A DNA stretch of 57,202 nucleotides from JBMNCQ01 sp049366715 (GCA_049366715.1 JBMNCQ010000084.1:1-57202); one strand, 5' to 3'. Shown: positions 7,058-15,079, counted from the stretch's first letter. A program made the numbers and translations. The notes: a model not told the origin generated them from the letters alone.

Positions 7058-8110
7058 CTATCTTTTTTCTAAATTATTAACAAAGCGATCTAGTGGACTT
7101 TGAATCCTACCAAAATCTTTCTCGCTAACATGGGTATAGATTTCTGTAGTCTTTGAACTTTTATGGCCTAGCAATTCCTGAATATATCTTAAATCAGTAC
7201 CTCCCTCTAACAAATGTGTAGCAAATGAATGCCTAAGGGAATGCACCGAAACCTTTTTTGAAACACCTGACTTGAAAAGTGCGTTTTCAAATATTCTTTG
7301 CACTGTACGCTCGCACAAATGTTTTCCTTCAGCTTCTCCCGGGAAAAGCCATTTTTCCGGAGAATATTTTTTAAAATATTCTCTTAATATATTAAGTGCA
7401 ATATCAGATAGTACTGTATAACGGTCTTTTTTCCCTTTATCTTGCCGTATATGAATTAGCTTCCTTTCGCTGCTTATATCTTCAACCTTCAAACGTACCA
7501 CTTCCCCAACACGAAGTCCGGCAGAATAAGTTAAAAACAAAATTGCTCTATGTTTATAATTTTCTACACTATTCAATATCTTAAAGACTTCTTGTTGACT
7601 TAAAACGACTGGCAATTTATGTTCCCGCTTTGGCCTTGGGTTATTTATAATAATATCGTATTTTTTGATTACCTCTTGAAAGAAAAATTTAATTGCACTA
7701 ACTGCTTGGTTTACATATGAATGGGTACTCTCTTTTGTTTCCAATAGAAAAAGTAAATACTTACGAATATCTTCTCCAACAAGGTCTTTAGTAATCTTAT
7801 TATTAAAGTCAATAAACCTTTTAACATGACCTAGATAAGCTTTTCGAGTTTTCGGGCTATATCCGTTTAGCTTTAGTTCATTATCCATCGTGTCGATAAT
7901 TTCTTTTAAGAATGACTCCGGTAAACCTTTTACAACATTACTATCATATAGATTGCGAATTACTGGCTCTGCGATTACTTTTTCATTACTAAAGAGCATA
8001 AATAATTGCCTAACTATCTCTTCTGTATATGGAAGAATCCAAAGCTTCTTCTCAGGACTCCAAGATCGCCCTTTAATAGTCCTTATCAACCCTTTCAACA
8101 CTATAATCAA
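7058..8110 (-). CDS. Tyrosine recombinase, Xer/integron-integrase type
   Basis: This is a site-specific recombinase with all catalytic residues in place: Arg200 (AGLR), Lys225 (QDKGKKD), His290-x2-Arg293 (HSLRHSF), His316 (LLGHKSS) and the nucleophile Tyr325 (IYTHV). A SAM-like core-binding domain (about 65-150) precedes the catalytic domain. The C-terminal IQSPLDRF resembles integron integrases and XerA. The extra segment that IntI proteins carry before the HxxR box is absent; only about 40 residues separate VLSDIAL from VHSLRH. The frame opens at a TTG with no ribosome site, because the natural N-terminus lies in another frame (next entry). It is transcribed in the same direction as the cassettes, as in the inverse-type integrons known from Treponema. 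Confidence 0.85.
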   Translation of the reverse strand: MIIVLKGLIRTIKGRSWSPEKKLWILPYTEEIVRQLFMLFSNEKVIAEPVIRNLYDSNVVKGLPESFLKEIIDTMDNELKLNGYSPKTRKAYLGHVKRFIDFNNKITKDLVGEDIRKYLLFLLETKESTHSYVNQAVSAIKFFFQEVIKKYDIIINNPRPKREHKLPVVLSQQEVFKILNSVENYKHRAILFLTYSAGLRVGEVVRLKVEDISSERKLIHIRQDKGKKDRYTVLSDIALNILREYFKKYSPEKWLFPGEAEGKHLCERTVQRIFENALFKSGVSKKVSVHSLRHSFATHLLEGGTDLRYIQELLGHKSSKTTEIYTHVSEKDFGRIQSPLDRFVNNLEKR

Positions 8111-8159
8111 AACTGACAGATATTTTATTATTAACTTCCTCTTGAATCCTTATAGTCAT
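8073..8159 (-). pseudogene. Frameshifted N-terminus of the recombinase
   Basis: From the ATG at 8159, nine bases after AAGGAG, a short frame encodes MTIRIQEEVNNKISVSFDYS and then VERVDKDY before a TAA at 8075-8073. The recombinase frame continues from the same place with IRTIKGRSWSPEKKLWILP. Joined, the two give a HARP-like N-terminal module. A single-base shift near 8083-8087 separates them. Either the gene carries a frameshift mutation, or translation shifts frame, or there is a base error in the sequence. Confidence 0.65.
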
Positions 8160-8344
8160 ATAAATTACTCCTTATCACATCAAAGAAGTCAAATAAGCAG
8201 CTTTTAATTGTTTATGGTTGTTTTTCCCTAATTATTAGCTATTCTTCTTTATATTTCTATTTCCTTCCTCAAAATTCTCCGTTATTTCGACAAAAATAAG
8301 GCCCCGAAGAGCCTTTGCACAATATTAGCATTTAGCGAAATGGC

Positions 8345-8390
8345 AAAAGCCTAAATTTACTCTCCCATAAGCAAAACTTAGGCTTTTTGT
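8345..8390 (-). terminator. Terminator behind the tRNA-Cys-like gene
   Basis: AAAAGCCTAA (8345-8354) pairs with TTAGGCTTTT (8378-8387). It lies immediately 3' of the tRNA-like gene on the minus strand and has T/A runs on both sides, so it could work in both directions. Confidence 0.6.
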
Positions 8391-8392
8391 AT

Positions 8393-8466
8393 TGGAGGCA
8401 GCACCCAGATTTGAACTTGAGGATAAAGGACTTGCGGTCCTTACCTTACCACTTGGCTATGCCGCC
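8393..8466 (-). tRNA. Degenerate tRNA-Cys (GCA)
   Basis: The minus strand gives a nearly complete cysteine tRNA. Acceptor GGCGGCA pairs with TGCTGCC, discriminator T and an encoded CCA follow, and the D-arm and the TTCAAAT T-loop are present. The anticodon GCA lies in the loop CCGCAAG, closed by AAGGA/TCCTT. Three features are abnormal: position 33 is C instead of the near-universal T, base 26 is missing, and the T-stem 5' arm has an inserted base with an A-G mismatch. I therefore read it as a decaying or pseudo-tRNA. Confidence 0.6.
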
Positions 8467-8486
8467 TTATTCAATTTTACCGAATT

Positions 8487-8515
8487 AAAAACACTTAACA
8501 AAGATTTGTTAAGTG
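8487..8515 (-). terminator. Terminator behind the tmRNA-like gene
   Basis: CACTTAACAAA (8492-8502) and TTTGTTAAGTG (8505-8515) form a stem followed on the minus strand by TTTTTAATT. It lies 11 bases after the CCA end of the tmRNA-like gene, which supports that gene having been a separate transcription unit. Confidence 0.55.
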
Positions 8516-8526
8516 CTTAAATATTT

Positions 8527-8664
8527 TGGTGGAGGTGGGGGTCTAGTTTCTCCTTAAGCTGCAATGAGTACCTAAGACTCCTAAATTAGCCCTCAGGCAC
8601 TAAAGCATAATTTTCAGCTATACTAAATATATTGGTGTATTTAGCGTAATCCTCCTACACCCCC
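8527..8664 (-). ncRNA. tmRNA (ssrA)-like remnant
   Basis: On the minus strand, GGGGGTG (8664-8658) pairs with CACCTCC (8537-8531), followed by A and an encoded CCA, as in the acceptor end of tmRNA. GGATTACG near the 5' end resembles the GGATTCGAC of tmRNA. A frame from 8618 reads AENYALVPEG and stop, close to the usual tag (A..ENYALAA); restoring one base after TTAG would give ALAA and stop. At 138 nt the gene is far too short, the pseudoknot region is mostly gone and no T-loop is visible. It is probably a decayed copy, with an intact ssrA elsewhere. Confidence 0.5.
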
Positions 8665-8710
8665 GCTGACCCTTTTATTTATATATTCATATAATTTGGG
8701 GGAAGGACAT

Positions 8711-8760
8711 AAAAAACCCGTGAAGGCATACAGGATTTCTCCTGCACACACTTCACGGGT
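8711..8760 (-). terminator. Terminator of glmS
   Basis: ACCCGTGAAG (8716-8725) and CTTCACGGGT (8751-8760) form a 10-bp stem, with an inner GCAGGA/TCCTGT-type extension. A TTTTTT tract follows on the minus strand. It lies 20 bases after the glmS stop. Confidence 0.85.
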
Positions 8761-8780
8761 CTTCTACATCCCCACTACTA

Positions 8781-10604
8781 CTACTCTACGGTAACGCTCT
8801 TGGCCAGATTCCGCGGCTGGTCTACATTGCAGCCCCGGGCCTTGGCCGTGTAGTAGGAAATCAGCTGCAGCGGGATTACGGTCAATACAGGTGCGACAAA
8901 GTTGTAGATATCAGGAATTTCCAGGGTATCATCAACATATTTGCCGACTTCCTTATCCCCTTCTATGGCTACCGCCAGTACTTCGGCATCCCTGGCTTTA
9001 ACTTCTTTAATATTGGAAAGAGTTTTATCGTAAGTGTTCTTTTGCACACAAAGGGCAACTACCGGAGTCTCTTTGGTGATTAAAGCCAGTGTCCCGTGTT
9101 TCAATTCCCCCGCCGCATAAGCTTCGGCATGGATATAGGATATCTCCTTCAGCTTCAAAGAGCCTTCCAGGGCCACGGCCCAGTCAAAGCCCCGCCCGAT
9201 AAAGAATAAATCGCGTTTATCCTGATACTTTTCCGCTATTTCCTGGTATTTTTCAACTTCGCTTAATATCCTGATGGTTGCTTCAGGTAACTCATGCAAA
9301 GCATCAATGATAACTTTGGATTCTACTTCACTGACCACACCTTTTTGCTGGCCGAGATATAAAGCTAACAGGTATTCGGCCACCAGCATGGTCGTATAGG
9401 CCTTGGTAGAAGCCACCGCTATTTCCGGTCCGGCCCAGATATAAACCACAAAGTCTGCTTCCCGGGCAATGGAGCTGCCCACTACGTTGGTGATGGCCAG
9501 CACATTGGCACCTTTGTTTTTGGCTTCCCGTAAAGCCGCCAGGGTATCGGCTGTTTCCCCGGACTGGCTGATGACCACGACCAGGGTTTCATTATCAACC
9601 AGCGGCTGGCGGTAGCGGAATTCGGAAGCAATATCTACTTCCACCGGTATCCGTAAAAGACTTTCAAAAATCCCTTTTCCTACTAACCCGGCATGATAAG
9701 CTGTCCCACAGGCTACAATATAAACTTTTTTCCATTGATTAATCGTACTTGTAGCTAACTGGAAATCTTCAAATTTAACTTTATTTCCTGCAATCCGGCC
9801 GCTTAAAGCCTTGCGGAAAGCTACCGGCTGCTCATGAATTTCTTTAAGCATGAAATGCTCATACCCGCCTTTTTCGGCAGCCTCTGCATCCCAGGATACG
9901 TTGAACACTTCTTTATTCACTATTTCCCCGGAAATAGTGGAAATCTTTATCGTTTCGGAAGTCAGTACACAGACTTCTCCATCATTGATCAAGTAACATT
10001 TTCTGGTATGGGAAAGGATGGCCGGAATGTCAGAAGCAATAAAATTTTCTCCCTCACCGATCCCGATCACTAAAGGGCTGTCTTTTCGGGCCGCAACCAA
10101 TTTGCCGGGTTCATTTTTACAAATTACGCCCAGGGCATATGAACCGTTGATCTCTTCCAAAGTCTTTCTAACAGCTTTCTCCAAGCTGCCTTCATAATAA
10201 TGCTCGATCATATGGGCCACTACTTCCGTATCTGTTTCAGAGGAAAAAATATGCCCCTGCCCGGAAAGCCATTCTTTTAATTCCAGATAATTTTCAATGA
10301 TCCCATTATGGACTACGGCAAAATCCTCCGAACAACTGGTATGCGGATGGGAATTCTCGTCGGAAGGCTTGCCATGGGTAGCCCAGCGGGTATGGCCGAT
10401 GCCGATATTTCCCCGGGGATTGTCATGCAGAAGCTTGCTTTCTAAAAAGGATAATTTTCCTTCAGCTTTTACAACCTGCAATTTTTCATCTTTTAAAACT
10501 GCAACTCCAGCGGAATCATAACCACGATACTCCAACTTACGCAGACCTTCTACCAAAATCGGAGTGGCTTCTTTCTTACCAATGTAACCCACTATACCAC
10601 ACAA
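8781..10604 (-). CDS. glmS: Glutamine--fructose-6-phosphate aminotransferase
   Basis: GlmS makes glucosamine-6-phosphate from fructose-6-phosphate and glutamine, the first committed step to UDP-GlcNAc and the cell wall. The 607-residue protein has the usual length. It begins with the N-terminal nucleophile cysteine (MCGIVGYIG) of the glutaminase domain, then two SIS sugar-isomerase domains (VACGTAYHAG, SQSGETADTL), and ends with the conserved NLAKSVTVE. The start codon is TTG at 10604, eight bases after AAGGAGG. It stands alone as a transcription unit, with a glmS ribozyme in its leader for feedback by glucosamine-6-phosphate and its own terminator. Confidence 0.98.
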   Translation of the reverse strand: MCGIVGYIGKKEATPILVEGLRKLEYRGYDSAGVAVLKDEKLQVVKAEGKLSFLESKLLHDNPRGNIGIGHTRWATHGKPSDENSHPHTSCSEDFAVVHNGIIENYLELKEWLSGQGHIFSSETDTEVVAHMIEHYYEGSLEKAVRKTLEEINGSYALGVICKNEPGKLVAARKDSPLVIGIGEGENFIASDIPAILSHTRKCYLINDGEVCVLTSETIKISTISGEIVNKEVFNVSWDAEAAEKGGYEHFMLKEIHEQPVAFRKALSGRIAGNKVKFEDFQLATSTINQWKKVYIVACGTAYHAGLVGKGIFESLLRIPVEVDIASEFRYRQPLVDNETLVVVISQSGETADTLAALREAKNKGANVLAITNVVGSSIAREADFVVYIWAGPEIAVASTKAYTTMLVAEYLLALYLGQQKGVVSEVESKVIIDALHELPEATIRILSEVEKYQEIAEKYQDKRDLFFIGRGFDWAVALEGSLKLKEISYIHAEAYAAGELKHGTLALITKETPVVALCVQKNTYDKTLSNIKEVKARDAEVLAVAIEGDKEVGKYVDDTLEIPDIYNFVAPVLTVIPLQLISYYTAKARGCNVDQPRNLAKSVTVE

Positions 10605-10639
10605 AACGAATTCCTCCTTAAGTTACAGCACAACTGTAT

Positions 10640-10852
10640 CCGGTACTTTTTGTCCCTAAAATTACTCTTAGGTTTTGTAGTACCTTTGACGGTCACACAG
10701 CGACCGGGGAGCATCCGCCGAAATCTCGATAAACTCCCGCCCTCGTCAACCAACAAAAGCTTAGGGGATAGTTCTTAGGTCAGGTTGAGGTAAATTTCTA
10801 TTTCTGACCTCTGACCTCCTAGCTCTTGCCTTTTCTTTGGTTCTGGCGCTTT
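10640..10852 (-). ncRNA. glmS ribozyme/riboswitch
   Basis: The minus strand carries the signature of the self-cleaving glmS ribozyme. The cleavage region AGCGCCAGAAC (10850-10840) comes first, then the core GTTGACGAGGGCGGGAGTTT near 10750, TTTCGGCGGATGC and the CCCCGGTCG...CGACC-type helix. It then has a P4-like stem GGTAC/GTACC down to about 10645. Binding of glucosamine-6-phosphate triggers cleavage and decay of the glmS message. The exact 3' border is estimated. Confidence 0.92.
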
Positions 10853-11109
10853 TTGCCACTTTCTTGTGCTGTTCATCAGATAATGTTATTTTATTAAGTT
10901 TTGAAAAAAAATGTTACAAAACTGTACAAATTATCACCTGCTTTAAACGATCCTCCTTTCTGTAGGGAACTGCACATACCCCCTTAATTGAACAAATTAG
11001 CCAGTCCTTTTAATCCCGGCTGAAGGTGGGCATGTCCGTAATTTTTACAGCATAGATAAATAAATTTTACTATTTTGTGCCGGACATAACAAGGGAATAT
11101 TTTGCCAAA

Positions 11110-11451
11110 TCAGCTCTTGATCAGCCAAATTGAAAAGGCAATAAGGCTGAAAGCGCATAAGGTCTTGGTCACTGAAATTTTATCACCAAGCAGATACATA
11201 GAGAAGGCCAGAATAAAAAGATAATAAATAAAGGTTTGCGATGCGATCATTAAGGGAAGGTTTTTATAAAGCTGGTGGCCTTTCGTAAAGGCCATACCCA
11301 GGGAAACATTGGCTAGAAATAAGACCGGGGCAATTAGTAAGTTGTATTTGGCTATGGTTAGAAAATCGGGAGCTATATATTTAACCTGCCAGGATACGGT
11401 TAGGGCAATGATAAAAGAGCCCACTGCTAAGAGACCTAATATTAACGTCAT
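11110..11451 (-). CDS. Small four-helix membrane protein (DMT/SMR-like)
   Basis: This 113-residue protein has four hydrophobic segments (about residues 1-20, 32-52, 64-86 and 90-111), the size and layout of half an EamA/DMT permease or of a small multidrug resistance subunit. Distinctive residues of either family, such as the early membrane glutamate of SMR proteins, are not evident, so the substrate is unknown. An AGGAGG seven bases before the ATG supports the start. It stands alone between the glmS leader and pyk. Confidence 0.65.
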   Translation of the reverse strand: MTLILGLLAVGSFIIALTVSWQVKYIAPDFLTIAKYNLLIAPVLFLANVSLGMAFTKGHQLYKNLPLMIASQTFIYYLFILAFSMYLLGDKISVTKTLCAFSLIAFSIWLIKS

Positions 11452-11712
11452 CCTTTACCTCCTAAGCAAAGATAATATCTATAATTATTATTATAAATAA
11501 TCCTTAAATAAAACCATGGAAATTTTTTTAGCCCAAAAATTAAAAAAAGGCCGGCCGCACAGTAAATTCTCTGCTAAAACTACGGTATAATTTAATTGGG
11601 AACATCCTGCCGAAAAATTACCTAAATTTGGCAGATATGTCCCCATCTCCTTTAACAACTGCAGCCAGGCAGCAATAATATCCAGAGTAAACTGCTTCTT
11701 ACTATCTAATTT

Positions 11713-13464
11713 TTACATTACCTTGGACCGTCCCCTGTAGATAACCCCCCTGGCCACATCTAAGGTAATTAGCGTGCCCGTAGGCAATTTTTCCGTTGCC
11801 TTTTCAACACCGACCAAAACAGGTTTACCCAAACTTAAGCAAACAATAGCCGCATGAGAGGTCAAACCACCTTCTTCGGTTATTACTGCGGCAGCTCTCT
11901 GCATAGCCGGGACATAATCCGCATCTGTCCCCTGCACGACCAGGATCTCATCAGACCTGGTTTCAGTTACGGCCTGTTCCGCAGATATCACTACTTGAGT
12001 TGTTCCTACGACACTTCCTCGCCCGATTCCCGTACCTTGAGCCAGAATTTGTCCCACAACTTCTACTTTGAGAAGGTTGGTCGTTCCGGGCACCCCTACC
12101 GGGACACCTGCCGTAATAACGATAAGATCTCCGTTTTTAATTAATTTATGCTGTAAGGCAGCGTTAATGGATTGTTCGATCATCGCATCGGTGCCTTCTG
12201 TTTCCGGGGCATATATCGGCTCCACGCCCCATACCAGGAGCAGTTTTCTTTGGGCAGCAGCCCGTGGAGTAACAGCGATGATGGGAGATTTAGGACGGTA
12301 TTTCGAAACCATCCTGGCAGTTGACCCTGATTCGGTAGCCGTAATGATAGCTGCTGCCCCCAGATTGTGGGCCGTAGTACAGGTAGCATGACTGATGGCA
12401 TCCGTAGTAGTCTGCCGGGTAACAATCCCCCTTAGGGCAACAATACTCTCATGTTTAATGGCGGTCTCCGTTCTTTCCGCGATTCTGGCCATCGTTTTAA
12501 CAGATTCGAGAGGATATTTGCCCGCCGCAGTTTCGCCGGACAACATAATTGCATCCGTGCCGTCTAGAATAGCATTGGCTACATCACTTGCTTCCGCTCT
12601 GGTCGGGCGCGGATTCCTGATCATCGAATCCAGCATCTGGGTTGCGGTGATAACCGGTTTGCCGGCACGATTACATTTTTCGATCATTATTTTTTGTATT
12701 AACGGTACTTCTTCGGCGGGAATTTCTACTCCCAGGTCACCCCGGGCTACCATCAGGCCATCGGAAACTTCCAGTATTTCAGCAAGGTTATCTACGCCCT
12801 GGTGATTTTCGATTTTAGAGATGATATGAATGTCGGTTTTGGAGTCTTCCAGGATCTTGCGTATTTCCAGAACATCACCGGCACTTCTGATAAAGGAGGC
12901 TGCGATAAAATCCACATCTTGCCGGATGCCGAATTTAATATCGGCGATATCCTTTTCTGTGACTGCCGGCAAATTAATATCTACCCCGGGGACATTAACA
13001 CCTTTTCTATTGGAAAGCTCCCCGCCGTTGAGGATTTCACAGTGAATCTCCGTACCTTCTACTTTCAAAACAAGTAAAGCAATTAGTCCGTCATCCAAAA
13101 GAATCCGTTTACCCTCTCTAACATCCCGGGGTAATCCTCGATAGTTGATATGAATTTTTTCTTGATCCCCTGCAAACTCTTCCGTGGTTAAAATCACCTT
13201 TTTACCTGTTTCTAAAGTGATTTTTCCTTCTTTTAAAATTCCTGTCCGGATTTCAGGGCCTTTGGTATCCAGCATTATTGCAACAGGCTTGCCTGTTCTT
13301 TTAACAGCTTCCCTTACATTGGCAATCCTTTGTCCGTGTTCTTCATGGGTACCGTGAGAAAAATTAAGACGGGCTACATTCATACCGGCGTCAATAAGCT
13401 GACAAAGCTGTTCAACGGATTCACTGGCGGGGCCGATTGTACAAACAATTTTGGTACGCCTCAT
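11713..13464 (-). CDS. pyk: Pyruvate kinase with C-terminal phosphohistidine domain
   Basis: This enzyme converts phosphoenolpyruvate and ADP to pyruvate and ATP in the last step of glycolysis. The 583-residue protein has the catalytic barrel (MRRTKIVCTIGPAS, NFSHG, MVARGDLGVEIP, ATQMLDSM), the allosteric C domain, and an extra PEP-utilising/phosphohistidine domain with GGLTSHAAIV (about 530-552). That extra domain is typical of Bacillus and other Firmicutes and explains the length above the usual 470. It follows pfkA by 16 nt, so both are one operon of the two irreversible glycolytic steps. Confidence 0.97.
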   Translation of the reverse strand: MRRTKIVCTIGPASESVEQLCQLIDAGMNVARLNFSHGTHEEHGQRIANVREAVKRTGKPVAIMLDTKGPEIRTGILKEGKITLETGKKVILTTEEFAGDQEKIHINYRGLPRDVREGKRILLDDGLIALLVLKVEGTEIHCEILNGGELSNRKGVNVPGVDINLPAVTEKDIADIKFGIRQDVDFIAASFIRSAGDVLEIRKILEDSKTDIHIISKIENHQGVDNLAEILEVSDGLMVARGDLGVEIPAEEVPLIQKIMIEKCNRAGKPVITATQMLDSMIRNPRPTRAEASDVANAILDGTDAIMLSGETAAGKYPLESVKTMARIAERTETAIKHESIVALRGIVTRQTTTDAISHATCTTAHNLGAAAIITATESGSTARMVSKYRPKSPIIAVTPRAAAQRKLLLVWGVEPIYAPETEGTDAMIEQSINAALQHKLIKNGDLIVITAGVPVGVPGTTNLLKVEVVGQILAQGTGIGRGSVVGTTQVVISAEQAVTETRSDEILVVQGTDADYVPAMQRAAAVITEEGGLTSHAAIVCLSLGKPVLVGVEKATEKLPTGTLITLDVARGVIYRGRSKVM

Positions 13465-13480
13465 AGCATCCCTCCTCGTA

Positions 13481-14440
13481 TTAGATTGATAATATTCCCG
13501 CTAAACGATAGACCTCCAAGTCTAATGACTTTTTAGTCCCTACAGCTTCCTCCAGAGAAACTGTAACCATTTCATTACCGACTACACCTGTCATGAGATT
13601 GGATTTGCCCTGCATGAGCAGTTGTACGGCTAATCCCCCCATCTTGCTGGCGATGATTCTGTCCACTGCGGTTGGGGTTCCTCCCCGCTGAATATGTCCC
13701 AAAACAGTTACCCTTGTATCCAGACCAATCCTCTTTTTTATTTCCGCACTGACCTTATAAGCTGATTCTACCCCTTCGGCCACGATAATAATGCTGTGCC
13801 TTTTTCCCCTCGTCAGCCCTCTTTTTAATTTATCTACTACTTCATTATAATCGGGTTTTATTTCCGGCACCAGTATTGATTCTGCCCCACCTGCCAGACC
13901 GGATTCCAAGGCAATCCAGCCGGAATTTCTCCCCATTACCTCTACCAGGAAAATTCTTTCATGGGAAGTAGCCGTGTCCCTAATGCGGTTGATGGCCTCA
14001 ACAACTGTATTAACTGCCGTATCAAAACCGATGGTTAATTCCGATCCATGGATATCATTATCGATGGTGCCCGGTACTCCGATAACGGGCAAGCCCATCT
14101 TATGCAGTTCAACTGCCCCCCGGAAGGAACCGTCCCCGCCAATGACAACCAGTCCTTCAATATTATGATCTCTCATATTCTGCAGTGCTTTTTTTCTGCC
14201 TTCCGGTTCCATAAATTCTTTACTGCGGGCCGTATGCAAGACCGTTCCGCCCCTTTGGATAATATCCGCTACAGAACCTAGATCCATTTCCTGAAAAGCA
14301 CCTTCAATCAGACCGGCATAGCCGCGCTCCACTCCCGCAACTTCGATATTATAATAGATAGCCGTTCTTACTACTGCCCGAATTGCTGCGTTCATGCCCG
14401 GAGCATCACCACCACTGGTCAAAACGGCAATTTTGCGCAT
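13481..14440 (-). CDS. pfkA: ATP-dependent 6-phosphofructokinase
   Basis: PfkA phosphorylates fructose-6-phosphate to fructose-1,6-bisphosphate with ATP. It has the nucleotide-binding start MRKIAVLTSGGDAPGMNAAI, the catalytic PGTIDNDI segment and the GRNSGWIAL and GHIQRGG motifs of group I bacterial enzymes. The frame is open from 14470, but the ATG at 14440, eight bases after GGAGGTG, gives the standard 319 residues. It is co-transcribed with pyk. Confidence 0.97.
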   Translation of the reverse strand: MRKIAVLTSGGDAPGMNAAIRAVVRTAIYYNIEVAGVERGYAGLIEGAFQEMDLGSVADIIQRGGTVLHTARSKEFMEPEGRKKALQNMRDHNIEGLVVIGGDGSFRGAVELHKMGLPVIGVPGTIDNDIHGSELTIGFDTAVNTVVEAINRIRDTATSHERIFLVEVMGRNSGWIALESGLAGGAESILVPEIKPDYNEVVDKLKRGLTRGKRHSIIIVAEGVESAYKVSAEIKKRIGLDTRVTVLGHIQRGGTPTAVDRIIASKMGGLAVQLLMQGKSNLMTGVVGNEMVTVSLEEAVGTKKSLDLEVYRLAGILSI

Positions 14441-14465
14441 CAAAAAAGCACCTCCGCTATAAAAG

Positions 14466-14500
14466 TTCATAGTTCAAAGATTGTAGTTTATAGATCATAA
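14466..14500. repeat. Intergenic repeat, copy 1
   Basis: The sequence GTTCATAGTTCAAAG...GTAGTTTATAGATC, in front of pfkA, resembles GTTCATAGTTTATAGAAC at 23399-23416 in front of the symporter gene. It appears to be a small intergenic repeat family of this genome. Confidence 0.35.
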
Positions 14501-14565
14501 AAAAACAAAAGAAAAATCTAATATCTTATAACGATGATCTAGGAACTATGCTCTAGCAACTATTA

Positions 14566-14766
14566 TTACTTACTAATTGCGCTGCTTAAAATTTCATGGG
14601 CTTCTTCCACTTCGGATTCAGGGACAAGGAGCTCCACAGAACCTGAATCACCTAAATGAGGTACTCCCGACGAACGCAAATTCACCAATACCCCTTCCGA
14701 AGTTAAAACTTCTTTTAATTGTTCAGCAATTATTCTATTTGGAGCAATATATACAACAGTCCACAT
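14566..14766 (-). CDS. DUF2007 small protein
   Basis: This 66-residue protein has the ACT-like DUF2007 pattern: WTVVYIAPNRIIAEQLKEVL, then a glycine-rich turn, then VELLVPESEVEEAHEIL. Members are annotated as putative signal-transducing proteins, but no ligand is known. It lies between pfkA and mtrB on the same strand. Confidence 0.8.
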   Translation of the reverse strand: MWTVVYIAPNRIIAEQLKEVLTSEGVLVNLRSSGVPHLGDSGSVELLVPESEVEEAHEILSSAISK

Positions 14767-14842
14767 ATTATGTAAATCCTCCCCAAATTAATAATAGTTC
14801 CGGTTTGATAAAAACCACCTTAACAAATATTAACCAATCTGT

Positions 14843-15079
14843 TTATTCTCCTGCTTCTACCGTTCCATGTACGGTATATACTCTCGCCCTGCCTTTGATT
14901 TTCATCGCTGAAGTTTCTTCAGTAAACTGGGCGATCATGACTTCTCCCCGGTCAAGTTTTTCCGTATGATGAAATTTGGTATCCTTACCCCGGGTTAAGC
15001 CACTGATCGTAACTCCATTGTCTAAGGCTTTCACGACAATATACTCTCCATTAACAGGTTTGGAATTATCCACGGCCAT
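14843..15079 (-). CDS. mtrB: trp RNA-binding attenuation protein (TRAP)
   Basis: TRAP forms an 11-subunit ring that, with bound tryptophan, wraps around GAG/UAG repeats in trp leader RNAs and stops expression of tryptophan genes. The sequence is unmistakable: GLTRGKDTKFHHTEKLDRGE, then IAQFTEETSA. In Bacillus subtilis numbering recalled from memory, the RNA-contacting Lys37 and Lys56 are kept, while Arg58 is replaced by Lys (AMKIKG instead of AIKVRG). The start overlaps the end of coaD by about 14 nt; a GTG at 15082 is an alternative. No trp genes are in the window. Confidence 0.92.
   Translation of the reverse strand: MAVDNSKPVNGEYIVVKALDNGVTISGLTRGKDTKFHHTEKLDRGEVMIAQFTEETSAMKIKGRARVYTVHGTVEAGE

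Noticed and set aside
7058..8110. A classical class-1-type integron integrase (IntI)
   Set aside because: The IntI-specific segment before the HxxR motif is absent and the gene runs toward the cassettes. I call it a Xer/integron-like recombinase and not IntI.
1..8500. A prophage
   Set aside because: Apart from a recombinase there are no capsid, terminase, tail, lysis or replication genes. A weak prohead-protease-like similarity in the 5943-6899 gene is not enough.
11452..11712. A small gene or leader element between pyk and the membrane protein
   Set aside because: No frame with a ribosome site, no convincing terminator or riboswitch fold was seen in this stretch.
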